A stretch of DNA of 64,000 nucleotides from Labrenzia sp. DG1229 (GTDB lineage: Bacteria; Pseudomonadota; Alphaproteobacteria; Rhizobiales; Stappiaceae): the NCBI RefSeq assembly GCF_000521215.1, contig NZ_KI928917.1, positions 310,659 to 374,658 of the forward strand, given 5' to 3'. The number at the start of each line of letters is the position of its first letter. Position 1 is the stretch's first letter. The notes under the pieces were generated by a model. It was not told the DNA's origin and made no database searches. It was given only the letters and a program-made list of their open reading frames with translations. Made by a program: the position numbers and the translations under genes. Of the stretch, positions 12,501 through 23,154 are shown piece after piece.

Positions 12501-13445
12501 CGCCGCCAAAGCCAAAACTACTGACGCCTGCACGCAGCGGCTGTTCGATTCCGCTCTCGTCGGGAATTGGAGTCCAGTCTTCCGGTGCCTGAATTACACG
12601 GAACGGAGTGCCATCGAGATCGATGTAGGGATTGATTTCCTTGCAGTTCAGGCTTGGAGCTAGCGTCCTGTGCTCCATCTGCTTGAGCACCTTGATCACG
12701 CCAGCAACTCCGGCCGCAAGCTCAAGATGGCCGACATTCGTCTTAACCGACCCCAACCCGCAGCGACCGGTATCCCGCATCTCCGGCAATCCCGATGGTG
12801 ACCGGAATGCGGATTTCAGCGCGTTGACTTCTACCGGGTCGCCAAGGGCGGTTCCGGTTCCATGTGCTTCAACATAGCCAACAGTTAGCGGATCCACCCC
12901 AGCGTTTTCATAGACGGCCGTCAGAAGGTCGGCCTGAGCACTTGTGTTCGGCGCTGTCAGTGAATTGGCATGGCCGCCATGATTGATCGCTGTTCCCCGG
13001 ACAATGGCCAAGATCGGATCACGATCGCGTTCAGCATCCGACAAACGGCGAACCAACAGCATGCCCACACCTTCACCGCGGACATAGCCATCTGCGTCCG
13101 CAGAAAAGGTCTTGCAACGGCCATTCTCGGACAACATACCAGCCCGGGCAAAGTTGATGTGCGCTTCCGGTGTGAGGATGGTATTCACGCCACCGACAAG
13201 TGCCATGTCACAATCACCAGCCTTGATCGCCTGAATCGCGCGGTGCAATGCGACGAGCGAACTGGAACACGCTGTCTCGACGGGTTCGCTCGGCCCGTGC
13301 AAATCCAAAAAATAACTGATCCGGTTGGGACCGACGGACGGCACAGAGCCGGTTGCGACGTATCCCTCGCCTCCCGCGTCGTTGCCGATCTGGCCACAGT
13401 AGCCACTGGACGAAGTGCCGACAAAAACCCCGACTTTCGTCCCGG
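6574..13445 (-). CDS. sbnQ: Megasynthase B, middle part: KS9-DH-ACP, KS10-KR-ACP, first part of KS11
   Basis: Central ~2290 residues of the gene starting at 21823, between two frameshifts. Residue numbers count from a nominal start at 13494. KS9 remainder 17-342 (TACSSS, Cys76; EAHGTGT; NVGHLELAAG). Dehydratase 510-775 with HVVRGNRILP (His528) and HPSILD (Asp694). ACP 790-865 (YGIDSV, Ser827). KS10 902-1337 (TMCSSS, Cys1077). Ketoreductase 1500-1925 with TGGAGGLG and a Ser/Tyr/Asn catalytic set around GNPGQTDYGTAN. ACP 1955-2030 (FGVDSV, Ser1991). KS11 begins at 2062 with DSMCSSG (Cys2232). No AT domain is present, as expected for a trans-AT enzyme; malonyl units come from the AT-ER protein at 46173. 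The KS9 module has a DH but no KR. Confidence 0.9.
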
Positions 13446-13447
13446 CG
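13446..13447 (-). other. Single-base frameshift in megasynthase B (KS9)
   Basis: On the coding strand the sequence is GAC CTT, then C, then GCC GGG ACG. Without the extra C it reads D-L-A-G-T-K-V-G-V-F, the usual sequence just before the KS strand that starts GVFVG. With it, the frame runs into unrelated residues that have no KS similarity. The exact extra base cannot be fixed within a few positions. Confidence 0.85.
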
Positions 13448-16400
13448 AAGGTCGCGCGGCGAATGGCCTGCATCCTCAATCGCCTTCCAGGCATGCGTCA
13501 TCATCAGACGCTGCTGCGGATCCATCAACTTGGCTTCGCGTGGCGAAATACCGAAAAAGAGCGGGTCGAACTCGTAAACACCGTCGATGAAACCGCCCCA
13601 ATGAATATTGGTTTTCCCCGGTTCTTCTCTCGGATTTCCATCGACCGCCTGCCACGACCAGCGATCGGCTGGAATTCTCGTTATGCAGTCGCGTCCGGCA
13701 ACAAGATTGGACCAGAATGCATCACCATCCTCAGCCATCGGGAAGCAGCAGCTTTGGCCAACGACCACGATCGGGTCATCACCGGCCTGAAGGGATGAAC
13801 CTTGCTCCGCCTTGGATGCCACGCTGCCGGACTTCTTTGCCTTGCCGGGTACTGATGCAACTGCACTTTCTTGCTGACCTGGCCGCGACTTACCAAGCTG
13901 CTCATCGGTGAGGTCGTCACAGATATGACCGGCCAATCTGGCAAGGGTTGCGAATTCGAAGAAGTCCGCCGGAGTGAGTTCAAGGCCGAGATCAGCGTTA
14001 ATTTGCGTTGCAAAACCAGTCATGCTGACGGAATCGAAACCAAAGTCGCCAAGCTCTGTATCGACATCCAGCGATGACGGTGCCACCTCCAACGTTCTTG
14101 CGGCAATATTTGTGACGATTTCCAGCGTCTGCTTCTGACGACCGGCCTCCTGTGCGGGTTCGCCGAACGCGGTGTCAGCACCTTCTCTGGAACCAGGGGA
14201 AGCCGGACTACGCGTCACAAAACCTTCGAAAATGACTTTGATGTTGCCCAGATCATCGCAGAGGCTGATATCGAAAGAAGCATCTCGTTTCCGAACAACG
14301 GCCCACATCTCCGGGTGTGTCGAACCGTAGACTTTCGTGCTCCGGACGGAATAGGGCAGCGCAAACTCATTGCTGCCTGAAGCATCTGCTTGCAACGCAA
14401 GAACGGTCTGCAGAGCCCCGTCAAGTATGGAAGGATGCAAGGCAAAGCCGGTATCAGCTTCCCTGGGCAGTTCCAGGCGCGCGACCGCCGTGTTTTCACC
14501 GCGCCAAATCCGGTTGAGCCCGCGGTGTGCGGGACCATAGTTCAGACCAAGGTCTTCAAACTGCCGGTACAGTCCGGCGACATCAACCGGCTCCGCCGCG
14601 ATGCTTCGTAAAGCAGGCAGGTCCAGAGTTGGATTGGAAACGGACAGCAGCTTCCGAAGAACTCCTTCAGCATGCCGCTGCACCCCGTCGGCGGATTTCG
14701 CCGATATGACATAACGCGCGTTCTCAACCGCGCCATCCGGCAGCGACACTTCAAGCTCCACCTCGCCCATGGTCACCGGGACACTCCCGACCCAGGTATG
14801 GCCTGTCAGCTCAAAGGCTGTTGCATCTCGTGTCGAGCTAGCCAAACACCGGCTCAAAAGCTCGAGCGAAAAAACACCGGGCAAAATCTTGGACCCATGG
14901 ACCTGATGATCGCGCAGGTAGCTTTCCGAGCCGTCCATGGCATGAGTGAAGGCAGTGTGCGGCAGGGAGGCCTTTTGACGGCCCGGCGTTTCACCAATCC
15001 AATAGCGGGTCCTGGAAAAAGGGTATCCCGGCAGTGCCACCCGGGCACCTGGGCATCCTTTACGAACAGTAGCCCAATCGACACTGAAACCATCGACCCA
15101 AAGCGCCAGGAGATCATCCGCACGGCCCCTCGTGGCAAGCCCGGCCGCCGCCTCCCGCAGCGGGCCGTCGTTTTCCAGAACTGAAGTTCTCTTGCGGCCG
15201 GACTTCAGGTCCCCGGCATGAAGCTTTCCGGTATCGCGCCCGTCGACGAAAGCCTGCAACCGCCCCAGAAGGACTGAATGGCTGTCCGCCAAGAAGCCGA
15301 GGCGGAAATCCATGGCTTCCCGGGCCTGCTGAAGCGTGAAGGCAATATCGGAAAGCTCAGGTATGTTTTTGCCAGAAGACAGGAACTGGATGAACCGTTC
15401 TGCGGTTTCCTTCAACTGGGCTTCTGTCCTGGCCGACAGGATAATCAGCTCAGGTTCGTCAGCTCTATAGTCTGCTGATGGCGAGGCGGAAGGTTGGTAT
15501 TCTTCAAGAACGACGTGCGCATTCGTTCCTCCGAACCCAAAACTGCTGACACCCGCCCGCCGCGGGAGATTGTCGCCCTTGACCGTGAAACCGGGCTTCC
15601 AGATTTCGGCACGATCTGCAAGATGAAACGGGCTCCCCTCAAGTTTCAAATAAGGGTTGGGGTCACCGCAATTCAAAGACTTGACGATTTCGCCGTGACG
15701 AAGTTGCAGCAGTACCTTGATCAAACCTGCAATGCCGGCGGCAAGTTCCAGATGGCCGATGTTTGATTTGACGGAACCTATTGCGCAATGTTGGCCTGGA
15801 GCAGCCCCGTAGGCAGCTTCGGCATCTCTGGATAGGTCGGAAAAGGCTGCTGTCAGGGCTTCGATTTCAATGGGATCTCCAAGCGGCGTTCCCGTCCCAT
15901 GTGCCTCGATATAGCCGACGGTTCTCGGATCAATGCCTGAACGTCCATATGCGGTCCGGATGAGATCTGCTTGCGCTTTGGGATTGGGTGCCGTCAGAGA
16001 GGCGGCATGGCCACCATGGTTTTCCGCGCTCGCCCGGACAACAGCCAGTACGCGGTCACCATCCCGTTTGGCAGCCTCCAGGGATTTCAGCATTACAAGC
16101 CCGATCCCCTCTCCTCTGGCATATCCGTCTGCCCGGGAAGAAAACGGCTTGCATCGCCCCGAGGGCGACAACATACCTGCCTTGGCAAATCCGACAAAGG
16201 CTTCGGGCAGAAGCAGCGTGTTCACACCACCGGCAATCGCGTGCAGGCAATGACCCGAGCGTATGGCTTCAACGCCCCGGTGCACCGCGATCAGCGCGCT
16301 TGAACACGCAGTTTCGACCGCAATGCTTGGACCATGAAAATCGTAGAAGTAACTGATCCGGTTTGGTCCGAGAGACGGGGCCAATCCGGTCATGGAATAA

Positions 16401-19400
16401 CCTTCGACCTGAATGCCTGTCTCTGCGACCAGCCGGCTGTAGCCGGTGTCTGCAGTCCCGACAAATACACCCGTATCGGAACCAGCGAGAGACGAGGGAG
16501 CATATCCTGCATCTTCCATGACCCGCCACGCCTGCGTGAGCAGCAAGCGGTGTTGTGGATCCATCATCCGAGCTTCCGGTGGTGTGACGCCGAAAAAGGC
16601 GGCATCGAACTCTCCGATGCCCTCGAGAAAGCCACCCCACTTGACGTTCCCCTTGCCAGATTCCGTCAGCGGATCCCCCCAATAGTCCCGCCAGTCCCAA
16701 CGGTCCGGCGGTACCTCCGAAATCGCATCCCTTCCTTCTTTCAGAAGTTGCCAGAAAGCATCCACATCCGGGGCGCCCGGGAACTGACCACTCATGCCGA
16801 TGATGGCTACCGCATCATCCTGACGGTGCGGGCGCTCATTGATCGCCGCAGCAGCGGGAGCTGAGGGCGCGAGAAACTTCGCCGGCTCTATCGGATCGCC
16901 AAGAATTCCGGGGGCCGAGTTTCGTCCTTCATCTTCAGACCCGGACGTGTCCATGCCAAGGACCACAGCGACACGACTGCGTTTCTCATTGCACAGATGC
17001 GCCGTAAGCCCCGCCAACGTCGGATACTCGAAAAACAGTGTTGGCGTCAGCTCGAGGTCGAAGTGTTCGTTCAGGCGATTGGCAAACTGGGTGAACCCGA
17101 TGGAATCGAATCCGTATTCCATCAGTTCTTCATCTGGATCAAGATCCTTCGGCTGGACCTTCAACTGTTCGCTGGCAATTTCGGTCAAGCTTTCCAGAAG
17201 CCACCGGCGCAAAACTGTTGGGTCAGCCGATTTCTTGGTCGATTCGGTGTCGACAGGTAGAACCGGCGGTTGCTGAATTTCTGTTTCCGGTTTGAAAACC
17301 TCTTCGACAAAACGGCGGATGCGATCAGCCTTGCCAGTGGTAAACATGACGCGGGATGCGGTGCCAGCGAGCGCTTCGTAGAGCGCCTCCACCCCATCTT
17401 GGGTCTCAAGCGGGGCAAGACCCGTCGTTCGGCGCATAAGACCTTCTTGCGCTTTCGGCAAAGTCATACCGCCATCGCGCCAAAGTGGCCAGGCAATCGA
17501 CACCGTGCGGCCCTGGCATTCTCCTCTCAAGCGGCGGCTTTCGCGTTCGTGCGCAAAACCGTCGATAAATCCATTGGCCGCGCCGTAGTCCACTTGCCCG
17601 GGATTTCCGACAACTCCTGATATCGAAGAATAGAGCACAAAAAAATCAAGTGGCTCCGTTCCGAGGACCCGGTCCAGGGCGATTGCTCCGGACACTTTCG
17701 GCGCAAGGACAGCGTCCAGCTGTTCTGGTGTTTTTTGAGAAAATACCCCATCGGCGATGACACCGGCCATATGTATGACGCCGTTCAACTGACCGTATTT
17801 GCGGCGCAAGTCTGCCACAGTGCGCATGACCGCCTCTTGATCCGACATATCAACCGTCAGGTGATGAAGTCCGGAAGTCTTTCTGATCCAGTCGGCGAGC
17901 GCTGCATCGGGATCGCTCCGGCTCGCCAGCACGACAGTGCAATCGGTGACGTGCGTGAAAATCTCCCGGGCAAGACCTTGTCCCAGCGCACCGGTTCCAC
18001 CGGTGATGAAATAGACGCCGCCCGTCCGCCAAGGAGCGTCTTCAGGCGTGGGTGATGCCGGCACTTCTTCCCAAATTTCTTCGGTAAGCGCACCACTTTG
18101 AAGCCTGAGGACAGCACCTGCCGGGGCAACAGCACTCTTGGTCAGCACAGCCTGGAGGTTCTCAGCAGAAGGCCTTTCAGACAGCAAGAGAACCTGACCG
18201 CCTATCGAACGGTGTTCGCGGCGAATGCTGCGGAACATGGAAGCCAGCCCTGCCAATGCGGTTTGGTCTTCCGCAGCTTCCAGGATCAACTGGATCAGAA
18301 CTTCACCGCTTGAAAGCTCTCCCTTCGCAATTTCGAGGAGTTGGCGGGCGAGCACTCGATACCGCTCATCCAAACGTGCAGCCGGGTCGTCGTCGAGCAA
18401 ACGCACGTCCCATTCCGGCGACATGTCAGCCAACACGCTCGAAATCTTCGATGACCCAGCAACAAGAACGACCCGGCGCTGGCTTTCCGCAACGCTGATG
18501 GATGTCGGGAGTGGACGCTGCCGCGGCTCAAAACGGATAAATTCATTCTCTTGCGGAGCCTTGAGGACCCTGGTCGCAAATCCCTTCAGAGCAACGCGCA
18601 CGCTGCCGTCACCGGCGACAAGGTCGACATCCATCTTCGGGCGAGCAGCTCCCTTACCCCCGATTGACCGGACACTGACCCACATCTTCGTTTCGCAAGG
18701 ACCGAACGTTTCCACACTGTCCAAGGAGAAGGGTAAAGCGGTTCCCCCTCGCTCTTCATTCCAGCCAACACCAATCGCTGACTGAAGAGCTCCGTCCATA
18801 AGACTTGGAGGTAAAACAAAATCACCAAATGAAACATTCAAGTGTCGAGGCAGTTCGATTTCGGCAAAAACCGATGTGTTCGTCTGGTTCCCGTCGCTTA
18901 TCGTCAAGCGGTTGATCACACGGTGGCCAGCCCCATAGGCCAGACCAATCCCATCGAAGGCGGCATAGACCTCATCGCGGGTCAGATGTTGACCGCTGGA
19001 TTGCCTCAGAGCCTCGAGGTTCATGGATCTTCCGGTGCAAGGACCTGCTTCACTTACATGCAATTGGGCATGCAGCTGACGTTCACCGGTATCTGCCAAA
19101 CTGAAAACTTCGACCCTGAAGCTGCCATTTTCTGCCGCAGCAAAACTGCAAAACAGTTCGGCAGGGCCTTCGACCCGAAGCGGCGCCAGCCAGACGATCT
19201 GCCGGAGAAGCGGGTTTTTCAGACCGTTTTGAACGGCAGCCGAGCGCACTAGTTCCAGGTAGGCAACACCAGGCAGAACCGGTGAGCCGGCGACCTTGTG
19301 ATCGGCGAGGAACACTTCCTGGCCGGTCAGAACCAGAGCAAACTGCCCCGCCTCCCCGGGCTGTGGCGAGAGCGGGCCACCAGCATGCCGCGGGTTTGTC

Positions 19401-21823
19401 TCTTCATGTGGCAACCAATACCGTTTGCGTTGGAACGCATAAGTCGGAAGCGACAAGCGGCGAGGTAACTCTTTCCCGTAAAGACCCGGCCAATCGACGT
19501 CACCGCCCACAGCCCAATGCCGGGCAATGATTTCCGCGCTTCTTCCTGAAGGGTTCAAAGGATCGGCTTTGCGGCGCCGCCCGCCTGGAACCCTTCCGGT
19601 GATTGCGACCTTTGCATCGCCGCCAAGATACACTTCCAGTTTCCGGGCAAGGTCCTCGCTGCTTGTTGCAAGGAATACCGCGCGGCACCGCATTGCGTCC
19701 CGGCCGGTCTGCAGGGTGTAGGCAAGCTCACGCAGATCCGCCTGTCTTGCGACCGCACACAATCTTGCGATCCCTGCTTCAAGCGCTGCTTCGGTTTTCG
19801 CGGAAAGCGGAACAACAAGAGGTGTTTCAACCTCGTGCCATGCATTTCCGACGGGGCGGCGGTACTCCTCAACGACCAGATGGACATTGGCCCCGCCTGC
19901 ACCAAACGAGCTGACACCCGCTCGCAAGGGCTGTGTCTTGCCATCAAGATCAGGACGCTTCCAGTCAGAGGCTTCCTGCAGCAGGTAGAACGGGCTGCCA
20001 TCAAGGTCCAGCAAGGGATTGGGACTACCGGCGTGGATCGTCTTGAAAAGCGTCCCGCGTTTCATCGCAAGCAGCACCTTGATCAGACCTGCGACACCAG
20101 CCGCTGTTTCCGTGTGCCCGATATTCGATTTGACCGACCCAAGTCCAATGGTTGCCTGCGCCGGAGGATCCAGGCCCCAGGCTTCATAAAGTTCCTTGAA
20201 GGCAAGCTTCAACCCTTCGGCTTCAACAGGATCTCCGAGCGGCGTTCCGGTGCCGTGACATTCGATCAGGCCAATTGTGCGTGGATCGACACCGGCCTGT
20301 TTGTGCGCCTCCACTATCAGACGCGCCTGCGCCTTCGGGTTCGGTGCAGTCAAGGACGTCGCGCTACCGCCATGGTGTTCAGCAGATCCGCGAATGACAC
20401 CCAGGATCGGATCGCCGTCTCGTTCGGCCAGGTCGAGCCGTTTCAGTAGCACGGCCCCCACACCATCGGACCGGGCATACCCATCCGCGTCCCGGGAAAA
20501 GGCTTTGCAGCGGCCATCCTGCGTGATCATTCCCACCTTGGAAAACATGATGTGCTGCATCGGTGACAACAGCAGGTTCGACCCCCCGGCAATCGCCATT
20601 TCGCAGCCTTCAAAGCGAATGCAGCTTACGGCCCGGTGTACCGCGACGAGAGAGCTTGAACAGGCCGTATCCACCACTTCGCTCGGCCCATGGATATCCA
20701 ACAGGAAGGACAGCCGGTTCGGGCAAAACGCATGACCGAGCCCCGTAAGCTGCTGGGCGTCCATTATACCCGCGCGATTGACCATGTTGGTGTAGTCGAG
20801 CAGGTTGATGCCCAAAAAGAGACCTATCTTTCGGCCTGCAAGCGACCCTGGAGCATATCCGCCCCTCTCAATCAGGCTCCACACACATTCCATAAACAGC
20901 CGGTGTTGCGGGTCCATCAATTCTGCTTCGCGCGGTGAGATGCTGAAGAACCCGGCGTCGAATTGATCGGCCCGCGGAATGAAGCCACCGAATTTTACAT
21001 CAGTAAAGGCACCCTTCTTGGGATCCCCGAAAACACTCCTCCAGTCCCAGCGTTCTGCCGGCACCTCCTCCATACAGTCATCGCCAGCTGCCAGGTGACT
21101 TTCGAATGCCTGCAAATCCGGGCTTTGCGGAAACATGCCTTCCATCGACAGAATGGCAATCGGGACAGCGACCGCTTCTTGCTCCGGTGGTCTAACGTGA
21201 GGGATGCTTTGCTCCGCATGAGTTGTTGCCGTCCCCCTGGGTTTGGCTTCATGCGGTTTTGCCGGTTTGAACACCGCGCGATACCTGCGCATCCATCGGC
21301 TTTCGGCTCCGGTTTCGCGCTCGTGAGTGTCAGCTGTGTCCGCCAGGCCGCCAGGTTCACTGCCGCGCTCGTGCTGTCGATTGGCAGAATTCGCGATCGG
21401 AGTGTTTTCCATGATCGATGCGGCGTAGTGTTTCTCGATCGGTGAACCATACCGGTCCATCAGGATCGCGCCGAGGTCATCGAGGTTTTTGGCCTCAAAG
21501 AATGTGGTTGGAGCTACGGAAATTGCGAAGTGTTTCGAGATCTGCGCCATGATTTCGGTGATCGCAATGGAATCAACACCGAAATTGGCCAGGTTTTCCT
21601 GAGGATCGAGTTTGTTTTCCGGAATGCGCAAGGCTGCGGCTGCGATCTTGCATACATCGGCAGAGAGGAGGTCAGATGCGGCAACCACCTCCCTGGGTAT
21701 TGCGACAGCATGTGCCAACCGGGTAGCATCTTGTGCAGCCAGGCGCGCATGTGCCCGCTCGACCAGCTCCTTGTCCAGAAGCTGAGCCATTCGGGTCCGC
21801 GTGTCGCTGGGGCCAGGGCTCAT
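13446..21823 (-). CDS. sbnQ: Megasynthase B, 5' part: ACP, KS7-DH-KR-ACP, KS8-DH-ACP, start of KS9
   Basis: The ATG at 21823 overlaps the monooxygenase stop (ATGA), so translation is coupled. Residues 50-125: ACP (FGVDSI, Ser85), serving the split module whose KS sits at the end of megasynthase A. KS7 220-654 (TACSSS, Cys388; ECHGTGT). DH 820-1090 with HKVAGSPVLP (His842) and Asp1010. KR 1110-1500 (TGGTGALG; GNPGQVDYGAAN). ACP 1535-1610 (YGFDSI, Ser1574). KS8 1672-2108 (TACSSA, Cys1840; EAHGTGTPLG). DH 2290-2540 with HQVHGSKILP (His2306) and Asp2468. ACP 2565-2635 (FGFDSV, Ser2598). KS9 from 2683 until the frameshift at residue ~2792. The KS8 module lacks a KR. With both surplus bases removed, the whole gene (21823-1284) is exactly in frame at 6845 residues. 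Its PKS-NRPS role matches SbnQ (sesbanimide), PedH (pederin) and Lab13 (labrenzin). Confidence 0.9.
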
Positions 21824-23154
21824 TCTGCAGCCGCCTCCCGAGACCTGTCTGCATCATCACTCAGCATATCGCGGTAGTGGCGCATATGGCCGAGAAGTTT
21901 CCAAAGATCGGCCTCCCACTGATGCCGATAGGAATCGATGAAGTAATTCTGCCCGAGATCCGGCGTGTCGGTTTTCTTGGCTTCCAGGAACTGCTCCAAG
22001 CCGGACGTCCTGCCGAACAGGGCGCGGGCATAATTCAAAACGAACAGACCCTGGGTTTTCAGCCCGTCTCCCAGTCCACCCGCAGCATTTATGAAACCCA
22101 TGAACAGGATGTTGTCCAGATTGCGCGGCGTGGAATGCAAGAATAGATCAGGGATATCTCCCTTCCAATCCAGCAAGCCTTTGTCGAGAAAAGGAAAATC
22201 GCGGCTATAGCCAGTCGCGTAAAGGACCAGATCAACGTCTTGCCTGGTTCCGTCCCTGAAGATGGCAGTCTTGCCCTCAAAGCAATCGATATCGCCCTTT
22301 GGCGTGATATCACCGTGGCCGATGTAGTAGAGCAACAGCGAGTTCATCACCGGATGGGCCGCATCCAGCGGATAGTCAGGTTTCAGGAGACCGTAGTCTG
22401 TGCCATCGTATCCGGCGAGCTTGAAGACTTCCTCGATGTAAGCGAGCGTTTCTTCTTTGGTCGGAAACTTGTTGCCCAGCTCCATCATCCATTGAGGGGT
22501 GGGTTTTCCATATATGAACTTCGGCTGGTAGTAATATCCGCGCCGCGTACTGTGCACGACGATTTGCGCCGTTCGCGCAGCATCAACGGCAATATCACAC
22601 CCTGAGTTTCCACCGCCGACCACAAGAACCCGTTTTCCGGCAACCTGCCTCGCCGACTTGTAGTTTCTGACGTGCAGGATTTCGCCCCGAAAATCGCCAG
22701 AATACGCAGGCTCCGGATATCGAGGGACGCGCTGCAGGCCATTGCAGACAATCACCAGCGGATAAAGTTCATCATGGCCAGCCTTTGTTTGAAGCCGCCA
22801 TTTTTCGCCCTCCTTCGTCAGTTTTTCAACCGGAGCATTGAAGTGTGCCCGGTCATAAACACCAAACTCCCTTGCATAGGAGCGGATATAGGCCAGCATC
22901 TGCACATGGTTGGGATAGTGCGGATAGCTTTCCGGCATTGGAAAGTCGGCAACCTGAGTGTTGAACTTGGGCGAAATCAGATGAAGGGAGTCATACGTCC
23001 GGCCACATTCGGCTTCTGCGTTCCAGACACCGCCGAAATCAGATTCTGCCTCATAAAGATCCACCTCGATGTCACCTTCAATCAACTCGCGCGCCACCCC
23101 GATGCCCGTTGGTCCACCCCCGACAATCGCAACCTTGTTTGGCACCGTGTTCAT
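21820..23154 (-). CDS. Flavin-dependent monooxygenase acting on the PKS chain (PedG/OocK-like)
   Basis: 444 residues. The FAD-binding motif is GGGPTG (12-17), the NADPH-binding motif is GGGNSG (180-185), and between them lies an FMO fingerprint FRGEILHVRNYK (155-166; FxGxxxHxxxYK). Classical Baeyer-Villiger enzymes carry W(P/D) at the end of that fingerprint, so this one is FMO-like in sequence. The gene lies between the two megasynthases with ATGA overlaps on both sides (23151-23154 and 21820-21823). It sits exactly where a module is split: KS and a DH-like domain end protein A, and the ACP opens protein B. In known trans-AT systems such enzymes insert oxygen into, or cleave, the ACP-bound chain (OocK in oocydin; PedG-type enzyme in pederin). 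I infer an ester-forming oxygen insertion or alpha/beta oxidation at this stage. The exact reaction cannot be read from sequence. Confidence 0.85.
   Translation of the reverse strand: MNTVPNKVAIVGGGPTGIGVARELIEGDIEVDLYEAESDFGGVWNAEAECGRTYDSLHLISPKFNTQVADFPMPESYPHYPNHVQMLAYIRSYAREFGVYDRAHFNAPVEKLTKEGEKWRLQTKAGHDELYPLVIVCNGLQRVPRYPEPAYSGDFRGEILHVRNYKSARQVAGKRVLVVGGGNSGCDIAVDAARTAQIVVHSTRRGYYYQPKFIYGKPTPQWMMELGNKFPTKEETLAYIEEVFKLAGYDGTDYGLLKPDYPLDAAHPVMNSLLLYYIGHGDITPKGDIDCFEGKTAIFRDGTRQDVDLVLYATGYSRDFPFLDKGLLDWKGDIPDLFLHSTPRNLDNILFMGFINAAGGLGDGLKTQGLFVLNYARALFGRTSGLEQFLEAKKTDTPDLGQNYFIDSYRHQWEADLWKLLGHMRHYRDMLSDDADRSREAAAE

Noticed and set aside
13440..13460. Programmed ribosomal frameshifting as explanation of the broken PKS genes
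   Set aside because: No slippery heptamer plus pseudoknot is apparent, and the three sites need shifts of different sign. Sequence error, assembly error or mutation is simpler.
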